Positions 33,240-41,773 of a DNA stretch of 64,000 nucleotides are shown piece by piece; within the stretch, counting starts at the first letter, position 1; every line of letters begins with the position of its first letter. The notes under the pieces were generated by a model that did no database searches, was not told the DNA's origin, and worked only from the letters and a program-made list of their open reading frames with translations. A program made the position numbers and the translations under genes. Origin of the DNA: CAWABB01 sp963780165 (GTDB lineage: Bacteria; Bacteroidota; Ignavibacteria; UBA10030; UBA6906). The stretch spans positions 496,001 through 560,000 of the forward strand of contig CAWABB010000007.1 of NCBI GenBank assembly GCA_963780165.1, written 5' to 3'.

Positions 33240-33838
33240 TTCCCCTCTCCGCTCACAAAACGTCGGAGAAGCTCCAGTCCGGAGGTCTGGGACTTCTCCG
33301 GGTGGAACTGGTAAGCCGTGACCGAGGGGGTCGAAACCGCCGAAACGAAATCGACACCATAGGATGTGCGGGCTGCCTCACAGGAGGCCTGCGGAACGTA
33401 GAACGAATGAACGAAATAGAAGCATGGCTCAGCGGGAAGGCCTTCGAGCAGCCCCACCCCCGGGACAGGTCGGACATCATTCCAGCCGATATGGGGCACT
33501 TTCACACCGTTTCCGAAACGCACAACCTCACCGGGCAGAATTCCAAGTCCCATGACACCAGGGCTCTCCTCGCTCTTCTCAAAGAGGAGCTGCATTCCGA
33601 GGCAGATCCCCAGGAATGGCTTGTCCCGGGCCACATGGTCGAGCAACGGCTCCCGCAGCCCCAGAGCATCAATCCGCTTCACCGCCTCGCCAAACGCCCC
33701 GACACCAGGGAGGACGAGATGATGGGCTGAGCGGACCGCCGACGGATCGGGCGTGACGAGAACCTCCTGTCCGATCACCTCGAAAGCCCGCCTGACGTTC
33801 CGCAGGTTCCCCATCCCGTAGTCAACGACAGTAATCAC
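33236..33838 (-). CDS. hisH: Imidazole glycerol phosphate synthase, glutaminase subunit HisH
   Basis: A class I glutamine amidotransferase of 200 residues. The nucleophile is Cys in FLGICLGMQLLFEKSEE, and the His-Glu pair is in AYQFHPEKSQTSG. It feeds ammonia to HisF. An 85-base gap separates it from hisB, the largest gap in the operon; no extra gene was seen there. Confidence 0.97.
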   Translation of the reverse strand: MITVVDYGMGNLRNVRRAFEVIGQEVLVTPDPSAVRSAHHLVLPGVGAFGEAVKRIDALGLREPLLDHVARDKPFLGICLGMQLLFEKSEESPGVMGLGILPGEVVRFGNGVKVPHIGWNDVRPVPGVGLLEGLPAEPCFYFVHSFYVPQASCEAARTSYGVDFVSAVSTPSVTAYQFHPEKSQTSGLELLRRFVSGEGK

Positions 33839-33923
33839 CGATGGTCTCCCGACCTACAGCCGCCGCCATCACATGCAGCGCGGGGTATTCTCCCTGCGGC
33901 AACAGGTGTGGGCCGCGGGGCAA

Positions 33924-34508
33924 TCACAGTACCCCCTTCGTGGATGGAATATCTGATCCCCCCGTCACCCGGACTGCCTCTCGCAGCGCCCGCCCGAACG
34001 ATTTGAAAATCGCCTCGGCCTCGTGATGGGCGTTCACCCCGTAGAGAAGCGCAATATGCAGGTTCATCCGGGCCTCGGAGCTCACAGCCTGGAAGAACTC
34101 ACGCACGAGCTCAAGCGGAAATCCGTTGATGGTATCGCGCGTAAACTGTGCGTGGAAAACATGATAGCTCCGGCCGCTCAAGTCGATCACCGTTCGAGCC
34201 AGAGCCTCGTCCATGGTGACGAAACCAACGCCGAAGCGCTCGATACCCCGCTTGTCGCCCAGTGCCGCCTGAATGCACTTCCCGAAACAGATCCCAACGT
34301 CCTCGACCAGGTGGTGCTCATCGACGTGCAGATCTCCTTTCCCCTGGACGGCCAGGTCGATTTTCCCGTGCTTCGCGATATGCGTCAGCATGTGGTCGAA
34401 AAAGCCGATCCCTGTGGCGATCTCCGATGCCCCCGTCCCGTCCAGGTCAAGCGACAGCCGGATTTGCGTCTCGGTGGTGTTCCGGTCAAGCGTCGCTATT
34501 CTGCTCAT
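33924..34508 (-). CDS. hisB: Imidazoleglycerol-phosphate dehydratase HisB
   Basis: A 194-residue monofunctional dehydratase, without the N-terminal phosphatase domain of enterobacterial HisB. The metal-binding motifs DHMLTHIAKHG, DEHHLVEDVG and the C-terminal NAHHEAEAIFK are present. The histidinol-phosphatase needed for the pathway must be encoded elsewhere. Overlaps hisC by four bases. Confidence 0.97.
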   Translation of the reverse strand: MSRIATLDRNTTETQIRLSLDLDGTGASEIATGIGFFDHMLTHIAKHGKIDLAVQGKGDLHVDEHHLVEDVGICFGKCIQAALGDKRGIERFGVGFVTMDEALARTVIDLSGRSYHVFHAQFTRDTINGFPLELVREFFQAVSSEARMNLHIALLYGVNAHHEAEAIFKSFGRALREAVRVTGGSDIPSTKGVL

Positions 34509-35554
34509 ACGGCAACCTTTAGCGCTGAAATGAACTGGTCGTTTTCCTCCGGGGTCCCGACGCTCACACGCAGGCCCCGGTCCAGCATCGGATAGTCCGA
34601 AACGTCACGGATCAAGATCCCCCTTTCGAGAACGGCTCTGAAGACCTCCGCCGGAGTCCGGCGCAGAGACTCGAAGAGAATGAAGTTCGCGCCCGAGGGG
34701 TACGATGTGACTTCCGGCATCGCCCGGAGGGCTCTCAGTACGCGCTCCCTTTCGCTCACGATCGTATCGATCCACCCCTTCAGGAGCGGCCAGTGATCGA
34801 TCAGCGCGTCCACCGCCAGCAGCGTGAAGATATTGATGCTGTACGGGAGCTTGAGCTTGTTCAAATTCACTGCAAGCGCCGGCTGGCAAAACGCATATCC
34901 GAAACGGAGGCCCGCTGCGCCCATAGCCTTCGAGAACGTCTGGAGAACGACAAGTCGGTCGTACGTCCCGAGCAGGTCCACCAGTGACCCGGGGGCGAAT
35001 TGGACGTACGCTTCGTCCAGAACGACGAGACCGGCTGTCTGCTCCAGAATCGACACCACCTCGTCCCGGCCGAGGAGCGTCCCCGTCGGGTTGTTGGGCG
35101 AACAGAGGACGACCATTTCGGCCGAGCGGGACTGCGCCGCCGAGATGATCCGGTCAACGTCGAACCTGAAATCCCGCGTCATCGGAACTTCCTCGACTGA
35201 CGCCCCGAGTCCACGGGCCAGAATCTTGTAGAGCGTAAACGTCGGCTGACTGATGAGGCACGTCTTCCCCCGCTCGAGGACGGACATAAACAGCAGTTGC
35301 AGCAGGTCGTTCGAACCGTTCCCGAGGAGCGTCCCTTCCGGCGTCCAGCCTCCGAACGCTGCGACACGTTCGATCTGTTCCGCGGGAACGAAGGACGGGT
35401 ATCTCGACCAGGAGGCGCGCGTCAGCTTCTCCAGGATCTCGGTCTTCACGGCCGCCGGGAGCTCGAACGGGTTCTCGTTCTGGTTCAGCTTGATGCGGTG
35501 CGGGTACTGCCTCAGGGAATATGCACCGAGGTCCGCAATCTCAGGCCTGATCAT
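34505..35554 (-). CDS. hisC: Histidinol-phosphate aminotransferase HisC
   Basis: A fold-type I PLP enzyme of 349 residues. NQNENPFELP lies near the N-terminus. The PLP-binding region has NGSNDLLQLLF, SPNNPTGTLL and VLDEAYVQFA. The Schiff-base Lys lies in TFSKAMGAAGLRFGY. It converts imidazole acetol phosphate to histidinol phosphate with glutamate. Overlaps hisD by four bases. Confidence 0.97.
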   Translation of the reverse strand: MIRPEIADLGAYSLRQYPHRIKLNQNENPFELPAAVKTEILEKLTRASWSRYPSFVPAEQIERVAAFGGWTPEGTLLGNGSNDLLQLLFMSVLERGKTCLISQPTFTLYKILARGLGASVEEVPMTRDFRFDVDRIISAAQSRSAEMVVLCSPNNPTGTLLGRDEVVSILEQTAGLVVLDEAYVQFAPGSLVDLLGTYDRLVVLQTFSKAMGAAGLRFGYAFCQPALAVNLNKLKLPYSINIFTLLAVDALIDHWPLLKGWIDTIVSERERVLRALRAMPEVTSYPSGANFILFESLRRTPAEVFRAVLERGILIRDVSDYPMLDRGLRVSVGTPEENDQFISALKVAV

Positions 35555-36837
35555 CGCAGCTCCCGCCTGATGCGGACAGACTCCGCGTGCCCATGAAGCC
35601 CTTCCGCTGCAGCAAGGAGTTCGGCATGCGGTGCGAGCTTGAGAAACCGCTTGCGTGTCACTTCGATCACCTGCGTGTATCGCTGGAAATCCTGAACCCC
35701 GAGTGCAGAGCTGAACCGCGCGGTCGACATCGTCGGGAGCGTATGGTTAGGTCCAGCGATATAGTCGCCGAGCGCCTCCGTCGACCAGGTCCCGATAAAG
35801 ATCGAGCCCGCGGCATGGACACCATCGGCAAACTTTCTCGGGCGCTTGACGATGATCTCCAGGTGCTCCGGCGCGATCATATTCACCACCCGCAGGGCGT
35901 CCTTCAGAGTCTGCACCATGATGATGGCCCCATGCTGCTCGAGCGCCGCACGGGCGATCTCCCGCCTCGGGGCGTCCTGCAGCTGCGTCGCCACCGCACG
36001 CTCGACTGCCTGCGCCGTATGGGCGGACGTCGTGATGCAGATGGCGGCGGCGGTCTCGTCGTGCTCCGCCTGGGCGATGAGATCGGCGGCGACGAACTCC
36101 GGGCGGGCGGTTTCGTCCCCAACCACAACCACTTCGGTCGGTCCCGCGATCATGTCGATCCCCACGCGCCCGTAAAGCATCCGCTTCGCCGCCGCGACAT
36201 ATGCATTGCCCGGCCCGGTGATCTTGTCCACCCTTGGTATCGACGAGGTTCCGAATGCCAGCGCAGCGATGGCCTGCGCCCCTCCGATTCGATAGATCTC
36301 CTTGACGCCGCATTCGCGGGCGGCGACGAGCACGCCTGCGCTCACCGATCCGTCCGAACGAGCGGGCGTCACCATCACGATCTCCGGCACGCCGGCGATT
36401 GCAGCAGGGAGAGCATTCATGAGCACCGTTGAAGGGTATGCCGCTTTCCCGCCCGGCACGTAGATCCCCGCTCTGGCTATTGGCCCGACTCGCTGTTCAA
36501 GGACCATGCCTTTCCGCTTCAGGGCCCATGACTTCCCCTTTTGAGCCTTATGGAACGCAATTATATTCGCCCTGGCGGCACGCAACGCCGTCAGGAACTT
36601 CTTGTCCACACCGGTGTATGCCGCATCGACGTCCCGCTCCGAGACCTTGAGTCCGACCGAATCGATCAAAGGGCAGTGGAACTCGCGCGTGAACCGGATC
36701 AGCGCCGCATCCCCCTCACGCTGGACCGCGTCCACAATCGCGCGGACCCGCTGGTCGACTTCGCGACTCTCCTCCCAGCGCCGCTCGACCAGTGCAAAGA
36801 CACCTCCGGGGTCGCTGCTGAAATCAAGGATTCGCAT
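35551..36837 (-). CDS. hisD: Histidinol dehydrogenase HisD
   Basis: A zinc enzyme of 428 residues for the last two oxidation steps to histidine. Visible motifs are GIYVPGGKAAYPSTVLMNA, KITGPGNAYVAAAKR, IAGPTEVVVVGDE, and the metal/catalytic residues around AQAEHDE and GPNHTLPT. Overlaps the hisG end by 14 bases. Confidence 0.97.
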   Translation of the reverse strand: MRILDFSSDPGGVFALVERRWEESREVDQRVRAIVDAVQREGDAALIRFTREFHCPLIDSVGLKVSERDVDAAYTGVDKKFLTALRAARANIIAFHKAQKGKSWALKRKGMVLEQRVGPIARAGIYVPGGKAAYPSTVLMNALPAAIAGVPEIVMVTPARSDGSVSAGVLVAARECGVKEIYRIGGAQAIAALAFGTSSIPRVDKITGPGNAYVAAAKRMLYGRVGIDMIAGPTEVVVVGDETARPEFVAADLIAQAEHDETAAAICITTSAHTAQAVERAVATQLQDAPRREIARAALEQHGAIIMVQTLKDALRVVNMIAPEHLEIIVKRPRKFADGVHAAGSIFIGTWSTEALGDYIAGPNHTLPTMSTARFSSALGVQDFQRYTQVIEVTRKRFLKLAPHAELLAAAEGLHGHAESVRIRRELR

Positions 36838-37459
36838 AGATCACCGCATCCAGGTCCGATATCAGTGAGTTGAGAGCAGCCGCCCGCGTCTTCATGGCAG
36901 TCCGGTTGACGATCAGCTTGGCGCTGACAGATTCCACATTATCGAGGACGACAAGCCCGTTTTCCCTGAGCGTCTGTCCGGTCTCCACAAGGTCCACGAT
37001 CGCGTCAGCAAGCCCGAGCAGAGGCGCGATCTCGACCGACCCTTCGAGCCGCACGATTTCGACGTGCGACTGCCTTGACCAGAAATACCGCTCCGCCGTG
37101 CGCGGGTACTTGGTGGCAATGCGGACATGATTGTCGAACACCAGCGAACGTCCGGATGGTGCTGCCAGCACCATCTTGCAGAGGCCGATGCGCAGGTCGA
37201 CCGGCTCGAGCACGTCGGCATCGGTTTCGCGGAGGACGTCGCTGCCGACGATGCCGGCGTCGAGCGCACCCGACGCGACATACACGGGAATGTCCACGGG
37301 CTTCAACGAGACGAACTCGAAGCGACCCTGGTTGTCGGAGAACGTGAGACGACGGGAATCACTCCCCTGGTCCGTCCGGATCCCTGCCCGCGACAACAGC
37401 GCCAGGGCCTGGTCCGCGAGCCTCCCCTTGGGCAGACCTATTTTCGGAACGGTTGTCAT
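36824..37459 (-). CDS. hisG: ATP phosphoribosyltransferase, short form HisG
   Basis: A protein of 211 residues, the short type that lacks the C-terminal regulatory domain and works with HisZ. The N-terminal IGLPKGRLADQALALL and the PRPP-binding LADAIVDLVETGQTLREN are characteristic. It catalyses the first committed step, ATP + PRPP. The ATG at 37459 overlaps the hisZ stop by four bases; the frame to 37486 would add nine extra residues and is less likely. Confidence 0.96.
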   Translation of the reverse strand: MTTVPKIGLPKGRLADQALALLSRAGIRTDQGSDSRRLTFSDNQGRFEFVSLKPVDIPVYVASGALDAGIVGSDVLRETDADVLEPVDLRIGLCKMVLAAPSGRSLVFDNHVRIATKYPRTAERYFWSRQSHVEIVRLEGSVEIAPLLGLADAIVDLVETGQTLRENGLVVLDNVESVSAKLIVNRTAMKTRAAALNSLISDLDAVIYANP

Positions 37460-38421
37460 ACGAGAGATCGGAGCCTGTCCGTCCACATCGAGAACCCGAT
37501 TGCCGGAAGATCGATGCCGAAGGCCGGGAGCAGACCATCGTAGCGTCCGCCTTTCCCCAGTTCATCCGGCGCCCTGGGGTGGATGATCGAGAACATCATG
37601 CCGGTATAGTATTCGAGGTCGTCCCGTTCGGTGAGATCGAACGTGATCTGATTCCGCCACTGCGGGAGCCGGTCATGCATCACGATCAACGATTCGATTG
37701 CCGCCGATGCACGCGGGGCCGTGACGGAGGATGCGACAGCTGTCAGGACGCCGAGGTCTCCGGTACACTGGGAGACGCTTTGAACCTGTTGCTGGATCCG
37801 ATCCTCTACGCCGAGCGTCGTGAGGCGCCTGGCAAGTCCGCGCGCATCCTTCCTGTCGATGTCCCCTTGCACTGCGGCGAGCGCCTGGGCATCCAGACGC
37901 ATCTCTTCGATGAGGCCGCCAAGAATCCCCGCATGGTTCACATGAATTCTGGCGCCGCGAATGCCGAGCACGTCGAGAGAGCGCATCGCGAGATCGAGGA
38001 TCAAGGCATCGGCATCGCCTTCCGGAGCGCCGATGAGCTCGGCGCCCGCCTGCCATGACTCAGCCAGCATGGCGCGTGCGGCATCCGGCCGGCGAAAGAC
38101 ACTCCCCGCATAGAAGACCTTGAGCGGGAGGTCGGCCGGCACAGGCCGCGACGCGAGAATACGCGCGATCGCCGGCGTGAAATCGGCCCTCAGCGCCACC
38201 AGGTTGTCGTGCCGGTCAAGAAACTTCAACGCCCGGTCGCGGATATGCTGATGCCCGCGCTCGTATAACTCAAGAAATTCGATGCTGGAAGGGATGATCT
38301 CCCTGTAGCCGGCTGCCGTGAGGAGATCCCGGAGCGACTGTTCGATTCTGCGCTGCTTCGCGGCGTCTTCGAACAGCACGTCCCGGAACCCCTGCGGCGT
38401 CGCTATGACTCGAGCCTTCAT
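37456..38421 (-). CDS. hisZ: ATP phosphoribosyltransferase regulatory subunit HisZ
   Basis: A protein of 321 residues related to class II histidyl-tRNA synthetase but lacking its anticodon-binding domain. PQGFRDVLFEDAAKQRRIE, LRADFTPAIARI and GMMFSIIHPRAPDELGKGGRYDGL match HisZ. It forms the HisG-HisZ complex and confers histidine feedback. Co-occurrence with short-form hisG directly downstream supports this over hisS. A GAGGGAG ribosome site precedes the ATG. First structural gene of the operon, after the leader/attenuator. Confidence 0.93.
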   Translation of the reverse strand: MKARVIATPQGFRDVLFEDAAKQRRIEQSLRDLLTAAGYREIIPSSIEFLELYERGHQHIRDRALKFLDRHDNLVALRADFTPAIARILASRPVPADLPLKVFYAGSVFRRPDAARAMLAESWQAGAELIGAPEGDADALILDLAMRSLDVLGIRGARIHVNHAGILGGLIEEMRLDAQALAAVQGDIDRKDARGLARRLTTLGVEDRIQQQVQSVSQCTGDLGVLTAVASSVTAPRASAAIESLIVMHDRLPQWRNQITFDLTERDDLEYYTGMMFSIIHPRAPDELGKGGRYDGLLPAFGIDLPAIGFSMWTDRLRSLV

Positions 38422-38438
38422 ACTCCCTCAAAAATGCA

Positions 38439-38471
38439 GGAAGCCCTTCCTGGCGCTCAGGAAGGGCTTCC
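38439..38471 (-). terminator. his operon attenuator hairpin
   Basis: A perfect 14-bp stem (GGAAGCCCTTCCTG/CAGGAAGGGCTTCC) with a 5-base loop is followed on the minus strand by TTTTT. It lies 22 bases after the leader-peptide stop and 17 bases before the hisZ start. That is the position of an intrinsic terminator controlled by translation of the leader. Confidence 0.88.
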
Positions 38472-38493
38472 CGTGAACTCGATGGGTCGTCCG

Positions 38494-38580
38494 TCATTCC
38501 TCGCAGTCGCCAGAGCGCAGCGGCAGGCTACCGTGATGGTGATGATGGACGACGTTTCGCACAAGGTTCATCAGAATCAT
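38494..38580 (-). CDS. hisL: his operon leader peptide
   Basis: A 28-codon frame, ATG at 38578-38580 to TGA at 38494-38496, whose product contains VVHHHHHGSL: five histidine codons in a row. It sits upstream of a terminator hairpin and the complete his operon. This is the classical architecture of transcription attenuation, in which ribosome stalling at His codons under low charged tRNA-His prevents terminator formation. A second in-frame ATG at codon 4 could also start it. No strong ribosome site is seen. Confidence 0.85.
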   Translation of the reverse strand: MILMNLVRNVVHHHHHGSLPLRSGDCEE

Positions 38581-38588
38581 AATGCGTT

Positions 38589-38617
38589 ACAATACGCAAA
38601 CAGAGCTCAAGAAGCAA
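38589..38617 (-). promoter_or_regulatory. Candidate promoter of his leader
   Basis: On the minus strand TTGCTT (38617-38612), a 17-base spacer and TATTGT (38594-38589) resemble a sigma-70 promoter. The -10 lies only eight bases before the first leader ATG, so transcription would start at or very near that codon, favouring a leaderless message or use of the ATG at codon 4. Confidence 0.35.
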
Positions 38618-38654
38618 GCGCTGACACCGCGGTGCAGACCGGGCACCAGAGCAG

Positions 38655-40941
38655 CTAGAATTCCGCGGAAATCCCCAGGGACGGCAGAATTCCGATGCTG
38701 CTCTCATTGAATTCCACTGTCTGGTCACGGGCGTTCCATCTGATCGTCCCGCTGGACCTGTTGTTGGTGATGTTCTGAATGTCCAGATAAACGACGAGGT
38801 CCCATGAGGCGAAATTCCAGCGACGGTCCACGCGCACATCGACGTACGCCTCTGAAGGGAAGCGTTCCGAGTTGTACCTGCTGATGTCCTGCGTGCCGTC
38901 GGAATTGTACGGAGTGTACGGCCGGCCGGTCGCGAACCTGATGCGACTGCTCGCCTCCCACGCCTCATCGAACTTGTACCCCCCGGAAAAGCTCGCGAGC
39001 AGCCGCTGGTCGTACAGGCCCGGCCGCTCGAGGCCGTCAAGCGCCGTAAACCGCGCCTGACTGAGTGTCACGCTCAGGAGTCCGTACAACGGAATCTCGG
39101 AGAGCTTCTTCTGCACCAGGACCTCCACACCGACCGCCTCACCTGTACCGTCACCCACGAGATGATCGATCCCGAATGAGCTGAAGTTGTCCTCCGCCCC
39201 GCCAAAGCCCGCGCCGGTGTTGACCATGATCAGGTACGGGCGGTCGACGCTGGCGGCATACTGGCGGTAGTTCTTCAGGAAGCCCTCCAACCGCACTTTC
39301 GTATCGGCACGAACATAGTGCTCGAGGCCAAGGACGTACTGGTCCGCACGGATATGCGCGAGGCCCGTGTTCACCGGATTGGCCGTCAGCCAGATCGAGG
39401 ACGGACTCTGATGGAACATGCCCGCGCTCGCCGTCAACGCAGTCTGCCGCGTGAACTCGTACGTGAGCGACGCCCGCGGAGCAAATGCAAACGGATCGTC
39501 AATCCTGCTGTAATACTCACCTCGAGCTCCGGCAGTCAACGTCAGCCGGTCCGCAAACCGTCGTGACACCTGCAGGTACGCGGAGCCCTTGGTTGACACG
39601 TCCCCGGCATCCTCAATGTCGGCGCTGAGCGTGTCGCCGAAGGACGTCGTGAACGGCGGGAGGAGGAGGGACGTGTTTGTCCGCACCAGCTTCCCCTGGA
39701 CGCCGCCGGAGAGCTCGGTGAGCCCGTCCCCGACTTTCTGGACAAAATCCGCGCGCAGGCTGGTTTCGCCCTCCTTCGACGTGTTTGTGAACACAGGCAC
39801 CATCATTGAGTCCGCCTGGCGCTGGTCAAAGTCTGTGAACGTTCGTCCGAGCGACACCGTCAGGAAGCCGTTCTTGAAGAGATGCCTCCAGGAGATGCCG
39901 AACGCGTACTGGTTCTGGTTGTTGGCAGAGAATCCTCGAGTTGTTATAAGCGTCTTCTGCGTTGTCCACGAATTCGCGGACATTGTCCAGCGCCCCGATG
40001 CCCAGGATCGTCAGCGAATTGCTCCTGTCGAGCGTGTACGTGCCACGGGCGAAGAAGTCCCAGTATTCGGGAACGAAGCTGAAGCCGGACGCCCGGAATA
40101 TGAGGTCGAGATAGCTCCTTCGTGCCGACACCAGGAATGTGCCGCTCTCGCCGACCGGTCCCTCGAGATTCAGTCCGAATTGCGTGGCGGAGATCGTCGC
40201 CTTTCCTCCCAGCCGATCGGTACGTCCCTCGCGAAGGTCGATCGTAAGCACCGAGGAGAGCCTGTCGCCGTATCTGACGCCGAAGCCCCCGGTGGAGAAT
40301 GACGTCTCCCGGACGAAATCCAGGTTGATGTAGCTTAGCGGCCCGCCGCCTGACCCCTGCGTGCTGAAGTGGTTGATGTTGGGAATCTCGATGTTGTCAA
40401 CGACGTACATATTCTCCGACGGCGCTCCGCCCCGGACAATGAGGTCGTTGCGTCCCGCGGAGACCTGGGCGACCCCGGGGAACACGGCAACAGCCCGTAC
40501 GACGTCCTCAAATCCGCCGGGAGACCGGCGGATTTCCTCGAACGAAAGGCGCTGTACGCTCACGGCCTGCTCGGGAGTTCTCCGGAAATAGGTCGCCGTG
40601 ACTTCAACTTCGCCCAGACCGATCGTCTCCTGGTCCATCTTGACGTGCACATCTGTCGGTCGTCCGGACGCCACCACGACGTCTGCAAGGATGATCGGTT
40701 CATATCCGACGAGCGTGGCTCGAATCTGATACGTTCCGACCGGGACTTCGCGGATGGTGAAATTCCCATCCGGATCGGTGGACGCCCCGAGGGACGTCCC
40801 GACGACCAACACGTTCGCGGATGGCAGAGGCTCGTTGGACACCCGGTCCACGACAGTTCCCGTGATCGTGCCGTTCTGCGCACTTGAAGAGGCGGGCGCA
40901 ACAAGCAGAATGGCAACGAGCAAGTTGATGAGCTGTTTCAT
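38655..40941 (-). pseudogene. TonB-dependent receptor, interrupted by one frameshift
   Basis: The 5' frame (40941 to ~39940) encodes a signal peptide (LINLLVAILLVAPASSSAQ), a carboxypeptidase-regulatory-like domain (ITGTVVDRVSNEPLPSANV ... GTYQIRATLVGYEP), then the TonB plug (VSAGRNDLIVRGGAPSENM). The barrel starts, and after AEDAYNNS the frame must shift by one base near 39938 to go on as RGFSANNQNQYAFGISW. From there it runs through the rest of the barrel to a terminal strand ILPSLGISAEF. The combined length, about 762 residues, is normal for the family. All domains are present, so the shift is either a recent mutation or a sequencing error. The ligand is unknown. Confidence 0.85.
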
Positions 40942-40984
40942 AGGGATCGAGCCGTTACAGTCGTTTTCAGATTGCTCAACACAA

Positions 40985-41428
40985 CTACTCATCCCCCCGG
41001 TTCCCGCGACCCGGCGGGCGGCGAAAGCGCTTCGTAACAGCCCTTTTCTCTTTCAGCTCACGCCGCTTACGTTTCGAGGCACGTGAAGGCCGCGTGGCCA
41101 CACGGGGGGTGTCGGGGGCAAGCGCCCGGCTCAGGAGTTCGCAGAGCTTCCCGACCGCCTCCCTCCGGTTCTGCCATTGGCTGCGGGACGTGTCAGAAGA
41201 AACGGTGAGGATGCCGGACGCATCAATCTTCGAGCGCAGCCGCGAGAGCACCAGGGTCCGCTCGTACTCCTGTAGCGACGGAGACCCGAGGACGTCGAAC
41301 GAGACCTCCACGCGCGTGGAGACCTTGTTCACGTTCTGTCCCCCTTTCCCCGAACTCCGACTGAACCTGAAGCTGAGCTCATCCGGTGAAATGGAGACCG
41401 AATCGGCAACGCGGAGGTCCCTGGTCAT
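40985..41428 (-). CDS. arfB: Alternative ribosome-rescue factor ArfB (YaeJ-like peptidyl-tRNA hydrolase)
   Basis: A protein of 147 residues with the release-factor GGQ motif in FRFSRSSGKGGQNVNKVSTRVEVSF and no stop-codon-recognition domain. A basic C-terminal tail (RASKRKRRELKEKRAVTKRFRR split by short gaps) would enter the mRNA channel of a stalled ribosome. The ATG at 41428 fits the family N-terminus; the frame to 41521 is longer than needed. It precedes the TonB receptor by 43 bases on the same strand. Confidence 0.92.
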   Translation of the reverse strand: MTRDLRVADSVSISPDELSFRFSRSSGKGGQNVNKVSTRVEVSFDVLGSPSLQEYERTLVLSRLRSKIDASGILTVSSDTSRSQWQNRREAVGKLCELLSRALAPDTPRVATRPSRASKRKRRELKEKRAVTKRFRRPPGRGNRGDE

Positions 41429-41502
41429 GAACGGGGCCCCACAGGGTTGAAAGTCACGGTGCTTCTGCGTAGTTTCTGAGAACTTCCGGGTAGACGCGAA
41501 CC

Positions 41503-41754
41503 ATGGCAGCTCCATCGGCACACAACCTGACCGTCGTACTCTCGAAAAGCGACCACGGGGGCTCCGCCTGGCTCGTGCGCGTCTATCGTAAGGGTTTTTT
41601 TGGAAAGAAACTCTTCAGCTCCGACTGGTTCCTGGACGAGCCACAGGCCCGACGGTTCGCCGAACAACTCACAAGCGAGCTCGGCTCACCGTCTGCAGTC
41701 CAGAAGCTCCGGTCCCGCCCGCCTGGGTGGACGCTTCACCGCCCCTCTCACTGA
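41503..41754 (+). CDS. Small hypothetical protein
   Basis: 83 residues, with TVVLSKSDHGGSAWLVRVY and FFGKKLFSSDWFLDEPQARRFAEQL. The sequence looks like a compact alpha/beta protein and is followed 19 bases later by the peptide transporter gene on the same strand, so the two may be co-transcribed. No family or function is recognised. Confidence 0.6.
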   Translation: MAAPSAHNLTVVLSKSDHGGSAWLVRVYRKGFFGKKLFSSDWFLDEPQARRFAEQLTSELGSPSAVQKLRSRPPGWTLHRPSH

Positions 41755-41773
41755 TGTGGTCTGATTACACCGC

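Noticed and set aside
37456..38421. hisS (histidyl-tRNA synthetase) for the first his gene
   Set aside because: Too short, no anticodon-binding domain, and directly followed by short-form hisG, so hisZ is the better call.
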